Source: Pontimonas salivibrio
Lineage (GTDB): Bacteria > Actinomycetota > Actinomycetes > Actinomycetales > Microbacteriaceae
NCBI RefSeq assembly: GCF_002950575.1
Contig: NZ_CP026923.1
Coordinates: 1,488,001-1,552,000, forward strand
DNA: 64,000 nt
Direction of reading: 5' to 3'
The notes below the pieces were generated by a model that saw only the letters and a program-made list of their open reading frames with translations, did not search any database and was not told the origin of the DNA. Positions 24,214 through 32,408 of the stretch are shown here, piece by piece. Both the position numbers and the translations under genes were made by a program. Within the stretch, counting starts at the first letter, position 1. Every line of letters begins with the position of its first letter.

Positions 24214-25908
24214 TCACCGGCCCTCGGCGTGAATTCCTAAAGGTGTCAGGAAGCGACTCATGTTCCGTTCAGCGCCACCGTGGCTACGGTTTCTTTTTGC
24301 CCAGCTCAGCACCAGGTGTTCCCTCGCGCGGGTAATGGCCACATAGAAAAGTCGTTGCTCTTCTGCGATGGCTTCGGGGGTGTCGGCATAAGAAATAGGA
24401 AATTGGCCTTCGGAGAGCCCCACCACGCACACCACCGGCCATTCTTGACCTTTCGCCGCGTGCACGGTCGCAAGCGTGACCGACTGCATGGTGGGTTCGT
24501 CGTGGGCTTGGGCTCTGCGCACCAGCTCTTCGGAAAATTCTTCCAAGGTGCGACCCTCGCCGAAGTTTTCAGCCAAGTCCCGAAGTGCCAGCAGGTCTTC
24601 CCACGCCGAACGGGTTGCACCACCGTGTTCGGGTTCATCACTGGTGAGGCCTAACCCGAAAAGAATGTCGGCAACTACTTGGTGGAGCAGTCCGGGGGTG
24701 TGCGCAACGGCGGCACCCCGTATTTCCATGACCGCTCGTTTCACGTGAGGTTGGTCGAAAAAACGTGTGCCGCCTTGGCTTCGAACCGAAATGCCTGCCG
24801 CCCGGAGGGCGCCATCGGTGAGAAGGGCTTGTGCGCTAAACCGGTGCAGCACTGCAATATCCGATGGTGAGTAGCCTTCTGCCAAGAATTGGCCCACACG
24901 TTGGGCAATCCAGGTCGCTTCGTCCTGGTCGGTGGCGTGGGCGGCGTAAATCAGGGGCGAGGTCTGGGGCTGTTTTGCCGTCAGTTCCACCGCACCGGGT
25001 TGGCCGTGGATGCTGATGTTGGCGGCGTTAATGATGTCTTGACTGGAGCGGTAGTTGTCTTCCAGCCGGATCACGCGGGCATCTGGGTAGGCCTCACCGA
25101 ACCGGACCAAGTAATCGCTTGTTGCTCCGGCAAAGGTGTAGATCGTTTGGCTGGCATCCCCCACGACACAGACATCCCCACTGCCGCCCAACCACAGGTC
25201 GACCAGTCTTTGCTGAATGGGTGAGACATCCTGGTATTCGTCGACCACAAAATGGCGGTAGGTGGCGCGAACCCGCTCAGCAATCGCCGGTTCACTTTCC
25301 AACATGCCGACAGTGGCTAAGAGGACATCCTCAAAATCCATCCGACGCCGCTCGTCTTTGACCTTTTCGTAGGTTTCCATCACCGCGAGCATCGACTGGG
25401 CGTTCACCCCCGGGGGCAACGTGCGCACCCCCTGATCGATCTGCTGGAAATATTCCTCAAAAGTGAACGCCTTGACTTTCCGCCACTCAATTTCGCTGGC
25501 CAGGTCGCGCAACACCGCCTGGTCGACCTCAATGTGAAGTGTCTCCAACACGTGGGCGATCACACTCGCTTTACTCGCCACCACTTCGGGCAGGAAGCCG
25601 TCGGTGAGTTTGGGCCAAAAGTGTTGCAACTGTCGAAGTGCTGCTGAGTGGAAGGTGCGACTAGACACCCGGTTGACCCCGAGTGCTCGAACCCTGGTCG
25701 CCATTTCTTGGGCGGCTTTTTGGGTGAAGGTGAGGGCCAGAACCTGGTCGGCTTGATAGTGACCGGTGTGAATACCGTAGGCAATGCGGTGGGTGATTGC
25801 TCGTGTTTTCCCTGTCCCCGCTCCAGCCATCACACACACGGGCGCATCGAAGGTCGTCGCGACTAACCGCTGGCGTTCATTGAGGGAATCAAGGAGAGCG
25901 TCACTCAC
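24214..25908 (-). CDS. uvrD2: UvrD2-type superfamily 1 DNA helicase
   Basis: 564 residues. SF1A motifs are intact: NERQR (Q-motif), Walker A GAGTGKT (29-35), TFTQKAAQEM (Ia), VVDEYQDVSPIQ (II), VVGDASQTIYTFAGA (III), EDNYRSSQDI (IV), TVHAAKGQEWPVVCVVG (V) and FYVAITRAREHLVLSW (VI). It is a 3'-5' DNA helicase/translocase for repair and recombination. The protein stops about 28 residues after motif VI. Mycobacterial UvrD2 (about 700 residues) carries an HRDC domain and a cysteine-bearing tail there, and both are absent here. Its GTG start overlaps the nudC stop by four bases (GTGA), so the two are coupled. Confidence 0.88.
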   Translation of the reverse strand: MSDALLDSLNERQRLVATTFDAPVCVMAGAGTGKTRAITHRIAYGIHTGHYQADQVLALTFTQKAAQEMATRVRALGVNRVSSRTFHSAALRQLQHFWPKLTDGFLPEVVASKASVIAHVLETLHIEVDQAVLRDLASEIEWRKVKAFTFEEYFQQIDQGVRTLPPGVNAQSMLAVMETYEKVKDERRRMDFEDVLLATVGMLESEPAIAERVRATYRHFVVDEYQDVSPIQQRLVDLWLGGSGDVCVVGDASQTIYTFAGATSDYLVRFGEAYPDARVIRLEDNYRSSQDIINAANISIHGQPGAVELTAKQPQTSPLIYAAHATDQDEATWIAQRVGQFLAEGYSPSDIAVLHRFSAQALLTDGALRAAGISVRSQGGTRFFDQPHVKRAVMEIRGAAVAHTPGLLHQVVADILFGLGLTSDEPEHGGATRSAWEDLLALRDLAENFGEGRTLEEFSEELVRRAQAHDEPTMQSVTLATVHAAKGQEWPVVCVVGLSEGQFPISYADTPEAIAEEQRLFYVAITRAREHLVLSWAKRNRSHGGAERNMSRFLTPLGIHAEGR

Positions 25909-26846
25909 CAGTGGCTCTCCGGAAGTTTCTCGCCGTACCAGTGTTCGATCATTGCTCGGGCAATGGAGGTGGGGCCGGGGAGGACCACCTGGTCGAGTGA
26001 GTCAAAAAGTTCTTGCCGGCTAAACCAACGCAGGTCAATAATTTCTGTGCCATCTGGCTGGAGCGGGCCGGTAGCGTCATGGTCCAACTGGGCGGTGAAA
26101 CCCACCATGAGGGAAGCCGGAAAGGGCCACGGTTGGCTTCCCACATACTGCGGGTTTTTCACACTCAACCCTGACTCTTCAAATACTTCCCTTGCGACGG
26201 CGGCTTCAAGCGATTCTCCTGGTTCCACAAAACCCGCCAGCAGCGAATAGCGCTGTGTTTCCCACAGTGCATTACTGCCCAGAACGATGCGATCATCCCG
26301 GTCGGTGATCAACACGATGATGGCCGCATCTGTGCGAGGAAACACACTTTTTCCGCTGTTTTGGTCGACCAGGACCCACCCGGCGCTATCGGAAAGGAGT
26401 GGCTCACCGGTCGCGGGAGAAAACTTGTGGGCTGAATGCCAGTTCGCTAGGGCGAGCGCTTCCACCAGCACCCCGGCATCTCGGTCACCGAGTGCGTGTC
26501 CGCTTGTTCGACCGCTCACCCAGAGGCTGGTGTCTGGTTCAAGCCCCAAAGCTTCATCGTCTTGGTAAAGGGCAGCAAGAACGGCGGTGCCCACGGTGAG
26601 CTCCTCATCGCTCTCCACACTTTTCCCCAAATAAATCACGGTGGTTGGCCTTGGCAGGGATTCCGGGCTTCGATAGTCCAGACGTAACCCTTCGGCGCGC
26701 TCGACCAACACTTCTCCTCGCCAGGCTGACACCACTTTGGTGTCGGGGTCAGCCCAGAGTCGATCGATAAGACCGGGGATAGCACGCGAGGGGGCATCCC
26801 GATCCAATTTCGCTCGGGATAGGGCCAGTCGTGGTGTGAGCGACAT
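25905..26846 (-). CDS. nudC: NADH pyrophosphatase/NAD-cap hydrolase, NudC-type Nudix protein
   Basis: About 313 residues. The Nudix box is complete (GFVEPGESLEAAVAREVFEE from residue 205), and the NudC-specific SQPWPFPASLM lies at 237-247. Family members hydrolyse NADH and remove NAD caps from RNA. The zinc-ribbon region is unusual: HKFSPATGEP (140-149) replaces the normal Cys-rich stretch, and all four zinc cysteines are missing. ATG 26846 has GGAGG immediately upstream. Its stop overlaps the uvrD2 start, as part of an actinobacterial nudC-uvrD2 pair. It is divergent from the phosphotransferase-like gene. Confidence 0.88.
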   Translation of the reverse strand: MSLTPRLALSRAKLDRDAPSRAIPGLIDRLWADPDTKVVSAWRGEVLVERAEGLRLDYRSPESLPRPTTVIYLGKSVESDEELTVGTAVLAALYQDDEALGLEPDTSLWVSGRTSGHALGDRDAGVLVEALALANWHSAHKFSPATGEPLLSDSAGWVLVDQNSGKSVFPRTDAAIIVLITDRDDRIVLGSNALWETQRYSLLAGFVEPGESLEAAVAREVFEESGLSVKNPQYVGSQPWPFPASLMVGFTAQLDHDATGPLQPDGTEIIDLRWFSRQELFDSLDQVVLPGPTSIARAMIEHWYGEKLPESHW

Positions 26847-26960
26847 AACCCTCCAAAAAGTCCTGAGACGCGGTGACCAATGTGTTGTTCGGCCGGGCAG
26901 CCGCCACAGGGACCGCCCTCGCACGCGGTGTGGCAACGGTATCCGACCCGCCCCCGCGCT

Positions 26961-26966
26961 TACCCT
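26961..26966 (+). promoter_or_regulatory. -10 element, leaderless start of the phosphotransferase-like gene
   Basis: TACCCT seven bases before ATG 26974. The intervening GGAGGG is only one base from the start, too close to act as a normal ribosome site. Confidence 0.45.
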
Positions 26967-26973
26967 GGAGGGC

Positions 26974-27942
26974 ATGAGCCACCTGTCTCTTATGCTAGCG
27001 GCGCAGGCCTCAGCGGCGGTGCCGGGGCTCACATTGGTGAGCACGACCGACATGTCTGACGGGGAAAAAGACGCCGCCTTCGCCACCGATACGGATTCCC
27101 GAGCGTGGTTGGTTGAACTGCCACGCAGTGACAGTGAGGAGCTCAATACCCGCGAGCGCATTGAAGCGTTGCGGGCTATTGGTGATGGTTTGCGCTCCAG
27201 GGTGGGCTTTGGGCTCCCCCGCATTCACGGTGAAATTAATGTTCGGGGGAAAACCCTCACCGTCGCCGAATGGTTGCCAGGCTTTCGCACCAGTGCCGCG
27301 CAGGTGACCCCGGCGCTCACCGCATCTCTAGCCGAAGCGATGGCGACAGTCCACAGTATTCCTGCCAGCGCTCTCTACGACCAAGGCCGCCCCATTCACA
27401 GCGCGAATGAGGCGCAGCGCACTGCGGTGGGCATTGTTGATCGTGCCGCGCAGACCACCCTGTTACCCCAGTCGTTGCTGAGGCGCTGGGAAGCAGCCTA
27501 CGAAGATCCGGAGCTGTGGCAGTTTGAACCGACCATCATCCACGGTGGACTGCGATTGGATTCTTTTTTGGTCGAAGGTGACAGTGTGACGGCAATCACC
27601 GGTTGGCGCGCCTTGCAGGTCGGTGACCCTGCACGGGATGTCGCGTGGGTGACGGCTCCGACCGCAAAAACCATCCAGGCAGGTGTCGAAAACGCCTACC
27701 GGGGTGCCAGGCCGGGTGCAGACCGACGCATTTTCCAACGGGCACGATTTTGGGCAGAGCTCGACATTGCCCGTTGGCTCCTCCACGGTATGGATCACGG
27801 TGATGAGGACATCACCCGCAAAGCCACCGCGCAGATTAATGAACTCCACGACAGGGTGGGAAGCGATATGGACTCGGCGTTGACCGAACCCCTCACCCAG
27901 ACGCCCCACCCTCTTGCACCACCGCGGGACTCTAACGAGTAG
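26974..27942 (+). CDS. Aminoglycoside-phosphotransferase-like protein, catalytic motifs degenerate
   Basis: About 322 residues with the layout of the APH/choline-kinase family, including ALAEAMATVHSIP-like helical lobes. The catalytic loop expected as HGDxxxxN reads HGGLRLDS (H190, G191, G192), so both the catalytic Asp and the Asn are replaced. The metal-binding IDW reads ITGW (209-211). GDPARDVAWV is conserved. The protein may be an inactive kinase-like fold or bind a ligand without phosphate transfer. Similar phosphotransferase genes occur beside uvrD2/adnB in Actinobacteria. It probably heads a transcript running into the glycosyltransferase gene, although that gene has its own -10-like hexamer. 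Confidence 0.7.
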   Translation: MSHLSLMLAAQASAAVPGLTLVSTTDMSDGEKDAAFATDTDSRAWLVELPRSDSEELNTRERIEALRAIGDGLRSRVGFGLPRIHGEINVRGKTLTVAEWLPGFRTSAAQVTPALTASLAEAMATVHSIPASALYDQGRPIHSANEAQRTAVGIVDRAAQTTLLPQSLLRRWEAAYEDPELWQFEPTIIHGGLRLDSFLVEGDSVTAITGWRALQVGDPARDVAWVTAPTAKTIQAGVENAYRGARPGADRRIFQRARFWAELDIARWLLHGMDHGDEDITRKATAQINELHDRVGSDMDSALTEPLTQTPHPLAPPRDSNE

Positions 27943-27945
27943 TCT
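27940..27945 (+). promoter_or_regulatory. -10 element overlapping a stop codon, glycosyltransferase gene
   Basis: TAGTCT: its first three bases are the stop codon of the upstream gene, and GTG 27954 follows after eight bases. Confidence 0.4.
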
Positions 27946-27953
27946 CGGTCGCT

Positions 27954-29162
27954 GTGGGCAGGCTGATTTCTGGGTGGTATCGACTCCTTTACAGCGCGCT
28001 TCGCACTCCGGTGCTGAAGTGGCTTTTTCTCCCGCGGTTTAAAGCCCTACAGCTCAGTGTGTCGCCCGGTCACGGTTGGCAAGAATCCGGGGAGTTTTTC
28101 CCCGCTTCCCCCGCTGTGGTGTCTCGCTCTCAGACCCTCGGTGAGGATCTCGTTGTTGCCGAGCCGGAGACGTTTCCGGCGGTCACCTGGTCACTCTGGT
28201 CACACGCCAGTGTGACCAATAATCGTTTTTTTGGTTTCCTCCTACACGGCGACCAGTTCATGATTCAACCTCGGCGCACCCCCGGGCCGTGGCGACTGAG
28301 TTACCGGAAAAACCGGGTGCTGTGGTCTTCCGGCGACAAAGTCCTTGTCGATAGGAACCGTGGCCACCGGATGCACGTTGATCGGGCCATTTTTTTGGGC
28401 GGCCGAGATTTCACTAACTGGTACCACTGGCTAGTCGACGGTCTCCCCCAACTACATATGGCCAATCGGCTTCCGGAGCACCTCCGGGACTATCCAGTAA
28501 TTGTTCCGGAACAGATTTTTCGATACCCGACCATGTTGGATGCTTTGGAGCTGTTTAAGGGCCACCGCGACATGATTGTGATGCCCGAATGGGCTTTACT
28601 GGAAGCCGATTCGCTGGTGTGGATTGACCCGCTGGAGCTCAGCAACCTGCCAAAACAGCAGGGTCCAAGCCCTTTGGATTCCCGCCTTCACTTGCTTCAC
28701 CGCGACGGCATGGAAAGCTACCGCGATGTCTACTTGGAGGCCTACGCGCCTCAGGAAGTAACCCCGCATCGGAAGCTTTTTCTCGCGCGTGATACCAAGC
28801 GCCGCTCATACAACCAAGAAGAAGCACTAGAGGTTGCCAAGGAGTTTGGCTTTGAAGCGTGCTACCCGGAGAAGCTGACGTTGGCTGAACAGGTGCAGGT
28901 TTTTCGCGAAGCGAAATACCTCATGGGTCCTTCTGGGGCCGGTTTCGCCGGTCTCCTTTTTTGCCAGCCGGGCACCAGCGCACTGTGTTGGCAGGACACT
29001 CGGATTCGTTCGATGACGATTCTGCCGGACCTGGCAACACTCAATCACGCCGAGTATTGGCACATTTTCTACACCTCGGATGAATCTGGCGGCCTTTTTC
29101 GGAGCAACTACACCCTCGACCCGCAATGGCTGAGGCAAAGCCTGCACACCTGGTTGGACTAA
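27954..29162 (+). CDS. Glycosyltransferase family 61 (DUF563) protein
   Basis: 402 residues. The C-terminal half carries family 61 features: RKLFLARDTKRRSYNQEE, then LTLAEQVQVFREAKYLMGPSGAGFAGLLF near residues 300-345. An upstream segment reads GRDFTNWYHWLVDGLPQL, which matches the N-terminal substrate region of DUF563 proteins. No signal peptide or strong membrane helix is evident beyond a hydrophobic patch near the start. Family members transfer sugars to glycans, so a cell-surface polysaccharide role is possible. It is an intruder among DNA-repair genes, convergent with adnB with a 27-base gap. Confidence 0.78.
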   Translation: MGRLISGWYRLLYSALRTPVLKWLFLPRFKALQLSVSPGHGWQESGEFFPASPAVVSRSQTLGEDLVVAEPETFPAVTWSLWSHASVTNNRFFGFLLHGDQFMIQPRRTPGPWRLSYRKNRVLWSSGDKVLVDRNRGHRMHVDRAIFLGGRDFTNWYHWLVDGLPQLHMANRLPEHLRDYPVIVPEQIFRYPTMLDALELFKGHRDMIVMPEWALLEADSLVWIDPLELSNLPKQQGPSPLDSRLHLLHRDGMESYRDVYLEAYAPQEVTPHRKLFLARDTKRRSYNQEEALEVAKEFGFEACYPEKLTLAEQVQVFREAKYLMGPSGAGFAGLLFCQPGTSALCWQDTRIRSMTILPDLATLNHAEYWHIFYTSDESGGLFRSNYTLDPQWLRQSLHTWLD

Positions 29163-29189
29163 CCAGGAAGCCCACCCACAGGCACCCTT

Positions 29190-32100
29190 TTAGCCACTCG
29201 CGGGGTTGGCTTTGGCTTTGTCAATGAGTTGTTCGAGCTCCGAGCGACCGGGGAGGGTTTCGGGGGCGATGACCTGCTCACTGTGGGAAAACCAGAAGAC
29301 CGCATCAACAGTGTTGATATCAACACCCGCCCATTCGGCCCAGGCGAGCCGGTAGAGGGCCAACTGGAGTGATTTGCGCTCAATGTCTACCGGATCAGTC
29401 GGTGTTCGACCCGTCTTCCAATCAACAACCTGGATTCGCCCCGAACGCTCAAAGACCGCATCGATCTTGCAAATCACGAGGTGGCCCGCCAGCGGAAGGT
29501 GAATTTCTCGCTCCAGTGCCACTGGAGTGAGAGGGGCAAACTCGCTTCGCTCAAAACCCTCCTGCCAGGTGTGAACGTCGACATCGACGGGAACCGCGGT
29601 GTCGTGATCCACGTCAACATCGGCCATCACACGGTTGCCCCGCGCGGAATGAAAATACGATTCCACCCAGGCGTGGAAATCATTGCCTCGCTGTTGGGCG
29701 AGGCCTGTCGTGGGCGGACGGGGCTGAATCCTGGAGCGCAGCATGGTCTCGGGTTCGAACACCCATCGGTCAAACTGTGAAGCGGGAATACGCACCGGCC
29801 ATGATCCCTCGGCTGGGGCCAGGCGTGTGCGCTCCGCCTCCAACACGGCATCGATGTGTTCCACCAGAGCAGGATCCGCCTGTTCCACAGCCTGATCGGT
29901 GGCTGTGAGTACTGCTTTGGCTGCCCGCTCCACGACGTCACGGCGTTCACCCAGCGGGTCAACCGGCCAGGTGATGAGGTCGTCTTCATCCCCCTCATGA
30001 GGATTGTCGATTGTGGGCGAGTCCGGCAGAGGGTCAATGCACTCTGCGTGTTCGAGTTCCACAAGAAAGGGTGAAGGCGCCTGCGCGGAGCCTTTTGTCG
30101 AGTAGAAGCTGCCCGTCAACAACAGTTCCGCTCGCGCCCGGGTCATTGCCACATACGCGAGGCGGCGTTCTTCCCGTTCATGATGGGCGCGAATATCGTC
30201 ACTGAACTCTTCGATTCGATCGAGCAGGTCCTTTCTGGTTTCTGCACCCATCCAGTCAAGGTGGGGCAAGAATTCACTGTCGCCTCGAAAGGGGTAGGGC
30301 AATACTCCAGAGCGAAGCCACCCTTTAAAGCCCTCATTGGGTTTTCCGGGCAACTCACCTTCGATCAACTGACCGACGGCCACCAGATCCCATTCGAGGC
30401 CTTTCGCGCCGTGGATGGTGAGAATTTGCACGCACCCCGGCTCCGGTGGTGCCGATTGCGGTTGCAAACTATCTCGCCACTCTGCTTGCTCTAACCAGTC
30501 GAGAAAACCGCGCGCGCCCGCCTCATCGGCAAAGGCTTGGTACTGCGAGATAGCCGCAAAGAAAGCCTCCCGGGAGTTTCGGTAACTCTCCCGGTTGGGG
30601 TGAGCGAGCCATTCGATGTCGGCACCGGTTGCCCGCTCCCAGTGGACCACTTGGTCGGCAATATTCTCGTGACTGAGTCTTCGCTGGCTGGCGATCAGCG
30701 AAGCCGCGTCTCGAAGTTGGCTTTGTGCTCCCTCGGAGAAGACTTCCCAGTGGCTGTGCTCGGGTGGTTTCTGGGCCAAATACTCCAGCGCATCCAATAG
30801 CGATGCGCTGGGTCGACCCAGTGCTTGGTCGCGCAGTGCCTGATCCAATGACTCGTCGAGTCGACCACCACCGCTATCGCGAAGCCCCAACCACCGTGCT
30901 CTTTCCGCAAGAGCGAAAAGGTCACTCACTCCCAGTCGGAAACGCCCGGATGTGAGCAGACGTACCAACTCGCCGTTGGCGAAGGGGCGGTGGACGATGG
31001 CTAATCCGACGACGAGGTCAGCGACCAAAGGGTCACCGAGTAGTCCCCCGATTCCCAAAATATGAACGGGGATTCCCTTGCGCTCCAAAGCTCTGGCGTA
31101 GAGGTGCTGGTGTTTGCGCTCACGCAGTAGCAGTGCCGCGCTGGGGGGCTCGCCTTCGGCGTGTCCGGCAGCGCTGTTGCCGGGGTGTGTGGCCGACACC
31201 AGGCGTGTGGCAAACCACGCCGCGACTGCTTCTGCTTCGTCATCGAGGGTGTCGGGGTAGGCGACGTCGACGGTTCCTGCCGGGGCGTTGGGGGCAGGAG
31301 ATAGCTCACCGACGACACTCTCATCCGCGCGTCGAAGTGGCGCACACAATGCATTTGCTGCGGTGAGTACGCGGGAAGGGTTTCGCCAACTCGTTTGCAG
31401 GCCAAAGGTGACTGAAGGCCATTGACGGGCAAATTCGCGGGGGAAATCATCCAAGTTGGCAGCACTGGCTCCCCTCCAGCCGTAAATCGCTTGGAGTGGG
31501 TCACCCACGCTCATCACCGGGTGGTCAGCAAAGAGTGTGGACAGCAGGGTCGTTTGCAAGACACTCGTGTCTTGGTATTCATCGAGTAGCACCACAGAGT
31601 GTCTGGCGCGAAGCCCCTCGACCACTTCGGGGGACGAGCGAGCGACCTCGAGGCCTAAACGGACCTGATCGGAGTATTCGACTATTCCTCTGGCTGCTTT
31701 GGCTTCGCGAAATTCGTCAACAAGGTCAATGAGTACCGGCAGGAGGGCAATGTTGTCGGCGGTGCGATCAACGCCCGGATACCCGCCACGACCACCTGGA
31801 GGGAGGTCTCGAATGCTCTGAAATGACCGGGCGTATTCGGCTAAAGCGGAAGCGTCAACCGCATTTTCTGACATTGACTGAGACAACTGCCACGTCAGGG
31901 TGGTCAACTGATCGAGCGACATCTGAAGTTCAGGAAGCTCTGAATGGGTGGAACCCGCGACGACTTTCCTTGCCAGCGACCACGCTGCTGCCGCCCCCGC
32001 TACTTCTTGGTCACCATCAATCCCCAGATAGACGGCGTAATCCTGGAAAAGTCTCGACGCGAAGGCGTTGTAGGTAGACACTTGCGGCATCGCGAAGACG

Positions 32101-32408
32101 TCAATGCTGTCGTCCTCACCGCTGTGGGGGAGCTGTCGAATCCGGGACGCAATGCGACCGCCCAGTTCTGATGCGGCTTTCCTGGTGAAGGTGAGGCCCA
32201 AAATGTCTTGAGGCGACACCACACCATTGGCGACCAACCACACCACCCGCAAGGCCATGGTTTCGGTTTTGCCTGACCCGGCTCCGGCCACCACCCGGTA
32301 CACACCCTCCAAGGGGGCTTCGATAATGGCGCGCTGTTGTTCGGTGGGTGGGTGAATCCGAAGCGCTTGACACAACTGTTCGGCAGTGTATGTGAGGGGT
32401 TTAGTCAC
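29190..32408 (-). CDS. adnB: AdnB-type helicase-nuclease subunit
   Basis: About 1072 residues, matching mycobacterial AdnB. The motor domain has Walker A GAGSGKTE (from residue 42), LTFTRKAASELGGRI, VLLDEYQDTSVLQ (II), SVGDPLQAIYGWRGA (III), TSWRNPSRVL (IV), TIHGAKGLEWDLVAVG (V) and YVAMTRARAELLLTG (VI). The C-terminal RecB-like nuclease has VVDWKTGRTP, the catalytic D-x-K. With AdnA it forms the heterodimeric helicase-nuclease that resects double-strand breaks, replacing RecBCD or AddAB. GTG 32408 gives an eight-base overlap with the adnA stop, typical of this pair. A longer form from 32510 would extend into adnA. Confidence 0.92.
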   Translation of the reverse strand: MTKPLTYTAEQLCQALRIHPPTEQQRAIIEAPLEGVYRVVAGAGSGKTETMALRVVWLVANGVVSPQDILGLTFTRKAASELGGRIASRIRQLPHSGEDDSIDVFAMPQVSTYNAFASRLFQDYAVYLGIDGDQEVAGAAAAWSLARKVVAGSTHSELPELQMSLDQLTTLTWQLSQSMSENAVDASALAEYARSFQSIRDLPPGGRGGYPGVDRTADNIALLPVLIDLVDEFREAKAARGIVEYSDQVRLGLEVARSSPEVVEGLRARHSVVLLDEYQDTSVLQTTLLSTLFADHPVMSVGDPLQAIYGWRGASAANLDDFPREFARQWPSVTFGLQTSWRNPSRVLTAANALCAPLRRADESVVGELSPAPNAPAGTVDVAYPDTLDDEAEAVAAWFATRLVSATHPGNSAAGHAEGEPPSAALLLRERKHQHLYARALERKGIPVHILGIGGLLGDPLVADLVVGLAIVHRPFANGELVRLLTSGRFRLGVSDLFALAERARWLGLRDSGGGRLDESLDQALRDQALGRPSASLLDALEYLAQKPPEHSHWEVFSEGAQSQLRDAASLIASQRRLSHENIADQVVHWERATGADIEWLAHPNRESYRNSREAFFAAISQYQAFADEAGARGFLDWLEQAEWRDSLQPQSAPPEPGCVQILTIHGAKGLEWDLVAVGQLIEGELPGKPNEGFKGWLRSGVLPYPFRGDSEFLPHLDWMGAETRKDLLDRIEEFSDDIRAHHEREERRLAYVAMTRARAELLLTGSFYSTKGSAQAPSPFLVELEHAECIDPLPDSPTIDNPHEGDEDDLITWPVDPLGERRDVVERAAKAVLTATDQAVEQADPALVEHIDAVLEAERTRLAPAEGSWPVRIPASQFDRWVFEPETMLRSRIQPRPPTTGLAQQRGNDFHAWVESYFHSARGNRVMADVDVDHDTAVPVDVDVHTWQEGFERSEFAPLTPVALEREIHLPLAGHLVICKIDAVFERSGRIQVVDWKTGRTPTDPVDIERKSLQLALYRLAWAEWAGVDINTVDAVFWFSHSEQVIAPETLPGRSELEQLIDKAKANPASG

